In this document: in pieces, positions 43,533 to 51,717 of the stretch
Layout of the letters: each line of letters opens with the position of its first letter
Position numbering within the stretch: position 1 is the first letter of the stretch
DNA from: Methanotrichaceae archaeon
GTDB taxonomy: Archaea; Halobacteriota; Methanosarcinia; Methanotrichales; Methanotrichaceae
NCBI GenBank assembly: GCA_013178225.1
Contig: JABLXE010000005.1
Span: forward strand, 116,058 to 180,057
Reading direction: 5' to 3'
DNA length: 64,000 nt
Notes under the pieces: generated by a model
The model's input: only the letters and a program-made list of their open reading frames with translations
What the model was told of the DNA's origin: nothing
Databases searched by the model: none
Translations under genes and position numbers: made by a program

Positions 43533-45896
43533 ATGATTGAGAGACCTATCTTTATCCTATTATTGGCATCGGTTTTTGTTATTTCTTCTGCCAGCGCCGA
43601 AGACTGGCCGCTATTCAAAAAAGACGCTTCGAACTCCGGCATAACCCAGGATCCTGTCCCCGATGATCCCGTCCTCATCTGGTCTGCGAACATACAGAGG
43701 ATGGAGACCGCTCCCACCATCTCCTCCAACCTGGTCTATGCGCTGGCCGGAAACGGCTCGGTCTGGGCCTTTGACAAGGAAACAGGCCGTCTGAAGTGGC
43801 GGTCCCAGCTGGAGGGTTGGGTCTTTCAGATGTCGCCTCTGGCCAGCGGCGGAGATCGGATTTTTGCGGCCACCGACTCCGGCCTGCTGGCAGCCTTCGA
43901 CGCCCTGACCGGACGGCTGCTGTGGAAGCAGGATCTGACTGACAAGAGGTTTGAAGGGCCACTGAACTACATAGACGGCCGGATATACCTGGGTGAAGGA
44001 AGTGCCTATGGATTGAGCCAAAAGAGGTTCTTCTGCCTCGACCAGAACGGCACTGAGTGCTGGAACGTCACTCGAAGCACGAAAGGATACCAGTGGTGCG
44101 GGGCAGCTCAGGCCGGCGACTACCTGGTGTTCGGCCAGAACGACGGCAGGATTCTCAGCGTGAACCGCTTGAGCGGCGAGGTGGCCGACGAGCTTCACCT
44201 AAACGACAGCTCACGGTTGAGTTTTTCTCGAGAGCCAGGAAGGATTCGGGCATCGGCAGCCTTCAAGGACGGCTACATTTATACCGCATCGGAGGTCTCG
44301 GCGGAGGGAGGTTTCGCCTGGAAGATCGGCCTGGACCCGGATAGCGGGAGGTTCGAGGACCGGGGATGGTCTTCTTCTATTGGCTTTTCCACCTCCACAC
44401 CATCGGTCTACAATGGGCGGGTCTATCTGGGCGTGGGCGAACACGGCCATCCAGGCGCTCTGGTCTGCCTGAATGACTCTTCCGGAGACACGATCTGGAC
44501 CTATCCGGTGGAAGCGGGCGTGAAATCGTCTCCGTCCATATCTTCAGCCCACGATAGTCCCCGCATTTTATTCACCACCGCCCAGGTTGACGGCTACATC
44601 TACTGTATCGAGGACAGCGGGAGGAACGGGACGCTGCTGTGGAAGCTGAATCCACCCGATCCCGGCTATCTTCTTGGAGGTATAGCCCTCTCGGAGGGAC
44701 GGGTCTATTTCGGCACCGAGGGCGATCAGCATTTCGGAAAGCTGTACTGCCTGGGCGATGAAGAAGGCGATGAGGAGGGATGGCCGCAGTTTCACTCCAA
44801 TCCTCAGCATCTGGGATACAGCACTTCCAGCGCTCCCAAGTCAAACCGAACTGCCTGGATCAGCGACGTGATCGGCGCTCAGGCAGGAGCATCAGTATCT
44901 GTAGCCGGGGGCAAATTGTTTGTGAATTGCATCTCCAACATAACCTGCCTCGACCAGAACTCGGGAAAAGTGCTCTGGACCTTTCCGTTCAATTCCTCCG
45001 GGGACTATGCCTTCGGTTTCACTCCGGTCTACAGTGAGGGACAGGTCTTCTTCACCTCAGATCGGACCTACTGCCTGAACGCCTCCGACGGCCGCGAGAT
45101 TTGGAGCTTTTCTCAGCCCACGGGAAAATTCGCCGTAGATGGAAGCCCGGCAGCAGCCGGCGGAAAAGTAGTCGCGAGCGACTGGGACGGCCATCACTAC
45201 TACTGTCTTGACGAAGAAACTGGAGACGAGCTGTGGAGCTTCACCGTAAAAGGAAATGCCCAGTCCACCCCGGCCATCGACCAGGGAAAGGCGGTCTTCG
45301 GCAGCTGGGATTGGGGGATGGGCGGACGGATCTACTGCCTTGATCTCGATAACGGCAGCGAAATCTGGAACCTCACCACCGACAACTCACCCTGCGGCTC
45401 GGCGGCCATCTACGGAGGGGTCGTCTACATGGCCACCTACAACTTCGAGGGCGAGGGAGACATTTTGGCTCTCTCCCTGGACCGCGGCTCGGTTCTCTGG
45501 AAGGCAGCGGTAAGCGCGACCGACTCCACGCCTGCTGTGGCCGATGGCCGGGTCTACCTCTGCAGCGGCTGCGAGGGGTTCTCCGATCTCGTCACCTACT
45601 GCTTCAACGCCAGCAGCGGCGAACTAATATGGAATACACCGCCCGAGGAGAAGATAGGGGACTGGAGGTGCTCCCCAGCCTACGCTGACGGCCTGCTGTT
45701 TGCGGGAAGAGCCCAATTCACCGAATACGCCGGGACCTTGGCTTTAAACGCCACCACGGGGGACATTGTGTGGAGCTATCCGGGAGGGGGCTCGTCGCCC
45801 GCTGTAGCCGGTGGCATGCTTTTCACCGCCGGCAGTGGGCGGGTATACGCCTTTAGCGATGATCTTTTCATTTCTGGAGGAAGGATAGATGGATAA
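43533..45896 (+). CDS. Secreted PQQ-type beta-propeller repeat protein (two propellers)
   Basis: A protein of 787 residues with a signal peptide (PIFILLLASVFVISSASA). Many repeats of the PQQ-like blade follow, for example VYALAGNGSVWAFDKETGRL, KVLWTFPF and DGHHYYCLDEETGDELW, in two consecutive propellers (about residues 25-400 and 405-787) joined by an acidic linker. No PQQ-dehydrogenase catalytic residues are recognised; such archaeal proteins usually act as extracellular binding scaffolds. The second half is about the same as the whole of the next gene. A GGTGAG site precedes the ATG. The gene faces the DUF4430 set divergently. Confidence 0.88.
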   Translation: MIERPIFILLLASVFVISSASAEDWPLFKKDASNSGITQDPVPDDPVLIWSANIQRMETAPTISSNLVYALAGNGSVWAFDKETGRLKWRSQLEGWVFQMSPLASGGDRIFAATDSGLLAAFDALTGRLLWKQDLTDKRFEGPLNYIDGRIYLGEGSAYGLSQKRFFCLDQNGTECWNVTRSTKGYQWCGAAQAGDYLVFGQNDGRILSVNRLSGEVADELHLNDSSRLSFSREPGRIRASAAFKDGYIYTASEVSAEGGFAWKIGLDPDSGRFEDRGWSSSIGFSTSTPSVYNGRVYLGVGEHGHPGALVCLNDSSGDTIWTYPVEAGVKSSPSISSAHDSPRILFTTAQVDGYIYCIEDSGRNGTLLWKLNPPDPGYLLGGIALSEGRVYFGTEGDQHFGKLYCLGDEEGDEEGWPQFHSNPQHLGYSTSSAPKSNRTAWISDVIGAQAGASVSVAGGKLFVNCISNITCLDQNSGKVLWTFPFNSSGDYAFGFTPVYSEGQVFFTSDRTYCLNASDGREIWSFSQPTGKFAVDGSPAAAGGKVVASDWDGHHYYCLDEETGDELWSFTVKGNAQSTPAIDQGKAVFGSWDWGMGGRIYCLDLDNGSEIWNLTTDNSPCGSAAIYGGVVYMATYNFEGEGDILALSLDRGSVLWKAAVSATDSTPAVADGRVYLCSGCEGFSDLVTYCFNASSGELIWNTPPEEKIGDWRCSPAYADGLLFAGRAQFTEYAGTLALNATTGDIVWSYPGGGSSPAVAGGMLFTAGSGRVYAFSDDLFISGGRIDG

Positions 45897-47076
45897 CAAG
45901 ACCACCAACTCAATCGTTAAGATAGCTATCAGCCTGCTGTTTTTAGGGCTGATCATCCATCCTGCTGCTTGCGACCAAACCCAGGACTGGCCGGAGTTTC
46001 ATCTGGACGCCTCGCATGGAGGTGCATCAATATCCTCAGCACCTCACGCCAACCAGACCGCCTGGATAAGCGAAGACCTAGGTGCTCAGGAGGGATCGTC
46101 AGTCTCGGTCGCAGACGGACGGGTGTTCGTCAACTGCGTGGACCGGCTGGTATGTCTTGACCAGTCCTCAGGAAAGGTGCTGTGGAACGCTTCCTTTGAG
46201 GCCACACCGGGTATCTGCCAGGTGTGGGGATTTTCCCCGGCCTACAGCGAGGGTCGGGTATTTGTCTCCGGGTGCAGGACCGTCTGCCTGAACGCAACAG
46301 ACGGCAGTGTGCTGTGGAGCTTTGCTCCGCCTACCGGAAGAGGCGCGGTCAACGGCGGGCCGGCGGCAGCAGAGGGCAGAGTTCTGGTGAGCGACTGGGA
46401 CGGCCATCACTACTACTGCCTTAACGAAGAGACTGGAGACGAGCTGTGGAACTTCACCGTAGAGGGCGACGCTCAATCCACTCCGGCAGTCGAAGGCGAT
46501 AAAGTGGTCTTCTCCAGCTGGGAGTGGGGCATGGGAGGAAAGATATACTGCGTCCGTTTAGCTGACGGCTCCGAGATCTGGAACATCTCCACCAGGAACT
46601 CGCCCTGCGGCTCTGCTGCCCTCTGCGAAGGTCGAGCGTTCGTCACCACCTACAACTTCGAGGGAGATGGAGACGTAATGGCCGTCTCTCTTCAAGACGG
46701 AAGCCTGCTCTGGCAGCAGCCCATCGCCAGGACCGATTGCACGCCAGCTGTGGCCGGGGGCCTGGTCTATGTCTGCGGCGGAACCGACGGCTTCAGCGAT
46801 AAAGCCACCTATTGCTTCAATGCCACTGACGGCGAAACAGTATGGAATACCTCTACTGAAGAAGGAATCGGTGAGTGGAGGTGCTCGCCCGCCTATGCCG
46901 ATGGTTTGCTGTTTGTCGGAAAGACCGAGAACATGAATTTTACCGCTTTATATGCCCTAAACGCCAGCTCCGGCGATCTGGTCTGGAGCTACCCTGCAGG
47001 CGGCTCAGCTCCGGCAATTGCGGACGGCACAGTCTTTTCCATAGGAGGCGGCAAGGTTTACGCCATCGGGCCGTAA
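45889..47076 (+). CDS. Secreted PQQ-type beta-propeller protein, duplicate of the preceding gene's second half
   Basis: A protein of 395 residues with a hydrophobic signal (IAISLLFLGLIIHPAAC). One propeller follows, beginning DWPEFHLDASHGGASISSAP and continuing AWISEDLGAQEGSSVSVADG, which matches residues from about 405 of the previous protein nearly blade by blade (AWISDVIGAQAGASVSVAGG). The ATG lies inside the last codons of the previous gene (8-bp overlap) and has GGAGG 8 bases upstream, so the two are translationally coupled. The arrangement reflects a tandem duplication with subsequent divergence. The bound ligand is unknown. Confidence 0.88.
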   Translation: MDNKTTNSIVKIAISLLFLGLIIHPAACDQTQDWPEFHLDASHGGASISSAPHANQTAWISEDLGAQEGSSVSVADGRVFVNCVDRLVCLDQSSGKVLWNASFEATPGICQVWGFSPAYSEGRVFVSGCRTVCLNATDGSVLWSFAPPTGRGAVNGGPAAAEGRVLVSDWDGHHYYCLNEETGDELWNFTVEGDAQSTPAVEGDKVVFSSWEWGMGGKIYCVRLADGSEIWNISTRNSPCGSAALCEGRAFVTTYNFEGDGDVMAVSLQDGSLLWQQPIARTDCTPAVAGGLVYVCGGTDGFSDKATYCFNATDGETVWNTSTEEGIGEWRCSPAYADGLLFVGKTENMNFTALYALNASSGDLVWSYPAGGSAPAIADGTVFSIGGGKVYAIGP

Positions 47077-47106
47077 GAGCAGTCATCGTGAGATCATGAA
47101 ATTCGC

Positions 47107-47148
47107 GGCCTTCGGAAAAGGCGGGCGAAGGCCATGATTTCCTTTTTT
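47107..47148 (+). terminator. Hairpin terminator after the propeller genes
   Basis: GGCCTTCG (47107-47114) and CGAAGGCC (47126-47133) form a perfect 8-bp stem with an 11-base loop, followed by T6 at 47143-47148. It lies 30 bases after the propeller stop. Confidence 0.65.
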
Positions 47149-47400
47149 CATGTTTTTCGTAATTGGTGCCAGCTGTTTTCCCCCCCAACGTTCAAGGTTC
47201 GTTACTCCAGCGATGGCCTCCGTCTTTGGAAAACAACTGATGAGCAGCCTATATTTTCCTGTTCCTGTACTCTCGTGTTCCTGTGCTCTCATGTTGTTTG
47301 CCAGTATTGAGGACGATCAACTGAAGGTGCTCAGGAACATCTTCTCTTGCGCAAAAGTTAAATCCAAAAAGGTTGCCTTCGAATCAGCCAATTTTAGCAG
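47149..47400 (+). other. Intergenic region before the DUF2162 gene
   Basis: No gene is seen in these 250 bases. A short imperfect direct repeat (GTTCCTGTACTCTC / GTTCCTGTGCTCTC, about 47256-47290) is the only visible structure. No convincing TATA box precedes the membrane genes. Confidence 0.3.
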
Positions 47401-48093
47401 GTGTCTCGCTTGGATCTGACGTGGCTTACCATCTCCGGAGTAATAATTGGAATCCTGATCTTCGCCCTTAAAGTCAGCCTTGGCTGCGGCCTGGCCAGCC
47501 TGAAACGCCGGGAAGTGCTTTTCATCGCAACAGGATACCTGGGGGTATCGCTGTTAATGGGCATGGCTGTCGAGCTGCTGCCCGAAAATGCTCTATCGGC
47601 AGTGCTTAGCACAGGAATGACGGTTCATTTCCTGGTCGCACTGCTGCTGATCGCCCTGGGAATCATGACCGCCAGAAACTGGAACAGCCACCATCATGAC
47701 ATATCCCGCCGGACCTTCTGGGCCCTGTCCATGCCCTGTCCGGCCTGCCTGGCCGCCAGCTTCATCTCCTGCAGCTTTCTGGCAGGCCTGGTGAGCATAG
47801 ACCCCTGGAAGATCGGCGCTCTGGTGGGCATCATATTCTTCGCCAGCATCGTCACCTTTTCCGGAATACTGGGAAAAATTAAGAGCGCACCTTCAACCCT
47901 GGGCCACGCCATGATCTTCCTCGGCCTGTTCTACCTCATGTCGATGCTCCTGATCCCTGCCTACCTGAACTACCAGAAGATCTCTCTGGCCCCCATGGAC
48001 CTGCCGGTGCTGGACATGGCCTACTCCTATCTGTTTATAACATCAATAGTGGCCATCGGATTTTTGGGCAGAAAGAAGGGGGCCTATCTCTGA
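47401..48093 (+). CDS. DUF2162 family membrane protein (predicted transporter)
   Basis: About 230 residues with six to seven hydrophobic segments. Family features are ALKVSLGCGLASLKRRE near residue 22, a histidine-rich loop (NSHHHD), and the MPCPACLAASFISC segment in the fourth membrane span. The function is unknown. In methanogens DUF2162 genes commonly precede MotA/ExbB and DUF2149 genes, as here. GTG 47401 is the first start; TTG 47410 is better placed behind AGGTG. The stop overlaps the CTG start inferred for the next gene. The cysteine- and histidine-rich membrane segment could bind a metal ion. Confidence 0.85.
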   Translation: MSRLDLTWLTISGVIIGILIFALKVSLGCGLASLKRREVLFIATGYLGVSLLMGMAVELLPENALSAVLSTGMTVHFLVALLLIALGIMTARNWNSHHHDISRRTFWALSMPCPACLAASFISCSFLAGLVSIDPWKIGALVGIIFFASIVTFSGILGKIKSAPSTLGHAMIFLGLFYLMSMLLIPAYLNYQKISLAPMDLPVLDMAYSYLFITSIVAIGFLGRKKGAYL

Positions 48094-48728
48094 GCCTTTA
48101 TGAGGCCAGCGTCGGCCTGCTCTACATATTCTCCACCGCATTTCTCTACCCGGTAATCGCCGGTCTGCTGCTGCTCTTCGCCTGGTCGCTGGCCCTCTTC
48201 GGCTCGATGATAAACGAGTACACCTCCCGGCGGAGGATGCTCGGCGAGCTGGAGGACGTAAGCTCGAAGGCCGCGGAGATGGCCCGCGAAGGCCGGGCAA
48301 AAGATGCGGGCCTGGCTCTGGAGAGCTACAAATCTCCGTACCAGGTATCAACAGCCCTGAAAGAGATGGGAAGGTCTCTGGAGAAGAGGCCGGTAGAGAC
48401 CCGGCTGGAGAAGAACCTTCAAGATGCTGAGCTTCGCATGGCCAAGGCACTGGAACCGGCCAGGATCGGCGCTAAAGTGGGCCCCATCCTGGGGCTGATG
48501 GGCACCCTGATCCCCATGGGCCCGGCCCTGATCGGGCTTTCCCAGGGCGACATCAAGTCCATGGCTGACAACCTGGTGATAGCCTTTGCCACAACGGTCA
48601 TAGGCCTGGTGGTGGGCGGAATCTGCTATTCGGCACTGGTCGTCAAGTCCCGGTGGTACAGACAGGACTTAAGCGATCTGGAGTATGCAGTTGATATCAT
48701 GCGGAGCCGGATCGATGAGACGAAATAG
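48090..48728 (+). CDS. MotA/TolQ/ExbB-family proton channel protein, apparent CTG start
   Basis: About 212 residues. The C-terminal two membrane spans carry the ExbB signature (AKVGPILGLMGTLIPMGPAL, then LVIAFATTVIGLVVGGICY). The first membrane span (IFSTAFLYPVIAGLLLLFAW) is encoded upstream of the only canonical start, ATG 48207. To include it, translation must begin at CTG 48090-48092, which overlaps the DUF2162 stop as CTGA and has GGGGG seven bases upstream. No ATG, GTG or TTG is available in frame before it. ExbB/TolQ/MotA proteins form proton channels with an ExbD/TolR/MotB partner; the next gene encodes a plausible one. Confidence 0.9.
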   Translation: MSLYEASVGLLYIFSTAFLYPVIAGLLLLFAWSLALFGSMINEYTSRRRMLGELEDVSSKAAEMAREGRAKDAGLALESYKSPYQVSTALKEMGRSLEKRPVETRLEKNLQDAELRMAKALEPARIGAKVGPILGLMGTLIPMGPALIGLSQGDIKSMADNLVIAFATTVIGLVVGGICYSALVVKSRWYRQDLSDLEYAVDIMRSRIDETK

Positions 48729-49065
48729 GCTGGGAGTTCTGAACGACTCTGAAGACGAAGACCCCATGAGCGGGGTTGCCAACCTCTTCGACACCGCCAT
48801 GGTCTTTGCCGTGGCCCTGCTCCTGGCACTGGTCGTCTCCTACAACGTCCCCGAGCTTCTGCAGCCCGAGGCCAATGTCACCATCGTCAAGAATCCGGGC
48901 GACCCCAATATGCAGATCATAATAAAAGACATGGATCAGATCCAGGTTCTGAATATGACCGACAAGATCGCCGGCGGCCAGGGAAGCCGCATGGGAATCG
49001 CCTACAGGCTGGAGAGCGGACAGGTGGTCTACGTCCCCGAAAACGCCACCATCTCCGCATCATAG
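48715..49065 (+). CDS. DUF2149 protein, ExbD/TolR-like topology
   Basis: A protein of 116 residues. A short acidic cytoplasmic N-terminus precedes one membrane span, NLFDTAMVFAVALLLALVV, then an extracytoplasmic domain with VTIVKNPGDPNMQIIIKD and YRLESGQVVYVPE. Asp26 sits at the start of the span, as does the proton-carrying Asp of ExbD and TolR; this resemblance is my observation. DUF2149 has no assigned function. The start ATG 48715 overlaps the ExbB-like gene by 14 bases. Together with DUF2162 and the ExbB-like protein it may make an ion-driven energy-transducing complex for the surface uptake proteins. Confidence 0.85.
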   Translation: MRRNRLGVLNDSEDEDPMSGVANLFDTAMVFAVALLLALVVSYNVPELLQPEANVTIVKNPGDPNMQIIIKDMDQIQVLNMTDKIAGGQGSRMGIAYRLESGQVVYVPENATISAS

Positions 49066-49175
49066 GCCATCGGGCGAGATGGATTTTGTCTTCCTGAAGG
49101 AGATCAACTTTTCTAGAAGATTCGTCCCGGCAGCGCGCGTCACATTTAAGCTTTCCGCCGACATTTAGAGAATCC

Positions 49176-50030
49176 ATGATTGCCGGATTAAAGCTCAGAG
49201 TTGTGGTTGAGAACACATCATCCTTTGCCGATCCCCGGCTCTGGGCACAGCATGGGCTCTCGCTCTTTCTGGAGGCTGATCTGGGAGGAGAGCGCATGAA
49301 TATCCTGATGGACACGGGCACCTCTACAGAAGTGACCCTGCACAACCTCGACCTCCTGAAGATCAATCCCTCGGATCTGGATGCAGTCGTCCTCAGCCAC
49401 GGCCACTACGACCACACCGGCGGCCTGATGGGAGTTCTCGATCGCATCCAGCACGAGATTCCGGTGCTGATCCATCCAAATGCATTCTCTCCCAAGCTCA
49501 AGGCAAAGCCGTTCCTGAAATACATAGGACCGCCCTGGTTGCGGGCTCAGGCCGAGGAGGCAGGGGCGGTTCTGCTCCTGTCAAGCAACCCGGTAGCTCT
49601 GGCAGACGGCCTGATCACCACAGGAGAGGTGAAGAGAGTTGAACCCTTTGAAAGAGTCGAGGGCTTCTGGACGGTTCAGGATGGGTGCTATCTTCCCGAC
49701 ACCATTCCCGACGACCAGTCTCTGGTGGCCCACATTAAGGGAAAGGGACTGGCAGTGATCACGGGGTGCGCTCACGCCGGGATTGTGAATACCATCAGGC
49801 AGGCCCAGAAGCTGACGGGAGTCAACAAGGTCTACGCCGTCATTGGCGGCTTTCATCTTTATGGAGCCCGTCCCGAGAGGATAGAGGCCACCACCAAAGC
49901 CCTCCTGGAGCTTGATCCCGAAATCCTGCGGCCCGGACACTGCACCGGGCAAGAAGCCGTCAGCCACCTGCAGGATTCATTCGGGGAGCGCTGCCAGCCG
50001 CTGTGCTGCGGAGAGCAAATAGAGCTGTGA
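49176..50030 (+). CDS. MBL-fold metallohydrolase, beta-RFA-P synthase-like subgroup
   Basis: A protein of 284 residues with the metallo-beta-lactamase motif H75-x-H77-x-D79-H80 in SHGHYDHTGG, MDTGTS before it, and later GCAHAGIVNT and GGFHLYGA for the remaining ligands. It matches the subgroup annotated as 7,8-dihydropterin-6-methyl-4-(ribofuranosyl)aminobenzene-5'-phosphate synthase, an annotation that is often transferred without proof. Cytoplasmic. It is separated by 34 bp from the radical SAM gene that follows. Confidence 0.85.
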   Translation: MIAGLKLRVVVENTSSFADPRLWAQHGLSLFLEADLGGERMNILMDTGTSTEVTLHNLDLLKINPSDLDAVVLSHGHYDHTGGLMGVLDRIQHEIPVLIHPNAFSPKLKAKPFLKYIGPPWLRAQAEEAGAVLLLSSNPVALADGLITTGEVKRVEPFERVEGFWTVQDGCYLPDTIPDDQSLVAHIKGKGLAVITGCAHAGIVNTIRQAQKLTGVNKVYAVIGGFHLYGARPERIEATTKALLELDPEILRPGHCTGQEAVSHLQDSFGERCQPLCCGEQIEL

Positions 50031-50064
50031 TCCAATCACGCCACTGTGAGCCAAGAGGTGTAAA

Positions 50065-51021
50065 ATGATAGCTTTCGGACCCGTTCCCTCCAGGCGTCTG
50101 GGAAGAAGCCTGGGCATCAACAACATTCCTCCCAAGCACTGCACCTATTCCTGCGCCTACTGCCAGGTGGGTAGAACCTCAAACCTGGATGTCAGGCGAA
50201 GGCCCTTCTACAATCCGCAGGTGATCTTCGAGGCTGTCAAAGAGAAGGTCGATAGGTCCAGGGAGCTTTCCCAGGCCATCGACTATCTGACCTTCGTTCC
50301 CGATGGTGAGCCCACGCTGGACGTAAATCTCGGAGAAGAGATAGATTTGCTAAAGCCCCTGGGAATCAGGATCGCAGTCATCAGCAATGCCACGCTCATC
50401 ACCGACGAGCAGGTCAGAAGGGAGCTTTCCAAAGCAGACTGGGTCTCCCTGAAGGTCGATAGCGTCGATGAAGAGAAATGGCGTAAGATCAACCGTCCTA
50501 ACCGATCCCTGGTCCTGGAAGAGATTCTAGAGGGCATGCTGGAGTTCGGCCGGAACTTCGAAGGCAAGCTGGTCACCGAGACCATGCTGATAAGGGATGT
50601 AAACGACGGCGACAGCTCTTTGCAGAACATAGCCGATTTCCTGGCCGGGCTGAAGCCTGAAATGGCGTACATATCCGTCCCCACCAGGCCTCCGGCTCAG
50701 AGCTGGGCACTGCCTCCGGATGAAGACAAGATCGCCCGTGCCTATTGCATCTTCGAGAAGAATCTTAAGCAGGTGGAGCTTCTGACCGGCTATGAAGGAG
50801 ACACCTTCAGCATCACCGGCGACCTGGCCAGTGATATCCTGAGCATTTCTGCTGTTCATCCCATCAGAGAGGACGCCCTGAATAAGCTGCTGGAGACGGC
50901 CGGCTCCGGCTGGCAGCTGATAGAAAAGCTGATCGATGAAGGCCAGCTCAAAGAGACCGAATACGAGGGAAATAAGTTCTACCTGAGAAAGCCGCGGCTC
51001 GAAAAATTGGTCGAAAAATGA
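50065..51021 (+). CDS. Radical SAM protein (COG0731-like) with C-terminal winged-helix-like region
   Basis: A protein of 318 residues. The motif C26-x3-C30-x2-C33 lies in HCTYSCAYCQVGR, after the typical FGPVPSRRLGRSLGIN start. SAM-binding elements FVPDGEPTLD and ISNATLI follow. The family is related to wyosine-type and uncharacterised archaeal radical SAM enzymes; the substrate is not known. The C-terminal 75 residues (EDALNKLLETAGSGWQLI) read like a small winged helix. A GAGGTG site precedes the ATG. It may be co-transcribed with the MBL gene. Confidence 0.88.
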   Translation: MIAFGPVPSRRLGRSLGINNIPPKHCTYSCAYCQVGRTSNLDVRRRPFYNPQVIFEAVKEKVDRSRELSQAIDYLTFVPDGEPTLDVNLGEEIDLLKPLGIRIAVISNATLITDEQVRRELSKADWVSLKVDSVDEEKWRKINRPNRSLVLEEILEGMLEFGRNFEGKLVTETMLIRDVNDGDSSLQNIADFLAGLKPEMAYISVPTRPPAQSWALPPDEDKIARAYCIFEKNLKQVELLTGYEGDTFSITGDLASDILSISAVHPIREDALNKLLETAGSGWQLIEKLIDEGQLKETEYEGNKFYLRKPRLEKLVEK

Positions 51022-51040
51022 TCAGGAGAAGAGACAAGCA

Positions 51041-51628
51041 CTAGTTGCGCCTGCCAGTTGCCGTCCCGTTCCAGCTTCTCCCCATCTCATCGAAGGCGAA
51101 ATAATTGCCGGACAGATAATCCTCAGTCAGGGCAAAAGAGCACTTGTAAAGCATCAGATTCTCCGGGGAGACCACATCCAGGTAGAGAACGCCGTTGTAG
51201 ACCGTTCCGCTGGCAGTCGCCGACTGAGTCACGCCGCCCACCGTAGCCGTGCCTCTGCCGTAGACCACATCCTGATTCTGCAGTAGCTGAAGGTTCAGAT
51301 GCCGGAGAGTGCTGTCCGTAAGCTCAAAGCGCCAGGTTCCGGCCAGACCTTGGCCTGCAGCCGCAGCGCCGGGGCTGTTGTAGTTCCAGCTTCGAACCTT
51401 TTCCAAATACTCCCAGGTGTGTTCCGTGTCCAGTGGTCGGGTCAAGGGTGCGATGCTCAGAGGATCGGTCGCTGGGTCCAGATACACCTTGCCATCATCC
51501 AGGCTGGTGACTCTCCGGGAATCGCTGGGAATTACATATTCATCTGCCAGCGGATCGTACTGCGACTGCGCGAGCATGGTCAGCGAGAGGGCTGCAACGC
51601 CCCATATCAAGAGCAACTTAGCTATCAT
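51041..51628 (-). CDS. Secreted protein of unknown function
   Basis: About 195 residues with a signal peptide (KLLLIWGVAALSLTMLAQS). The rest is beta-rich: GLAGTWRFELTDSTLRHLNL, QNQDVVYGRGTATVGG, SGTVYNGVLYLDVVSPE and YFAFDEMGRSWNGTATG. This pattern resembles small lipocalin-like or 'Thr-rich surface' proteins, but I recognise no family. Start ATG 51628 is chosen because the 12 upstream codons precede the signal peptide without a ribosome binding site. It is convergent with the radical SAM gene, 20 bp apart. Confidence 0.7.
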   Translation of the reverse strand: MIAKLLLIWGVAALSLTMLAQSQYDPLADEYVIPSDSRRVTSLDDGKVYLDPATDPLSIAPLTRPLDTEHTWEYLEKVRSWNYNSPGAAAAGQGLAGTWRFELTDSTLRHLNLQLLQNQDVVYGRGTATVGGVTQSATASGTVYNGVLYLDVVSPENLMLYKCSFALTEDYLSGNYFAFDEMGRSWNGTATGRRN

Positions 51629-51717
51629 CTTTTTCCAAACCCCGGCGACATTATCTTCATTCAAAGCATAAAAACCGAACCGTCATATGAAGCGCATGGA
51701 AACCTCTATTTTAAGGA

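Noticed and set aside
43352..43540. Small plus-strand frame of 62 codons before the propeller gene
   Set aside because: No ribosome binding site, overlaps the start region of the propeller gene, and shows no protein-like pattern.
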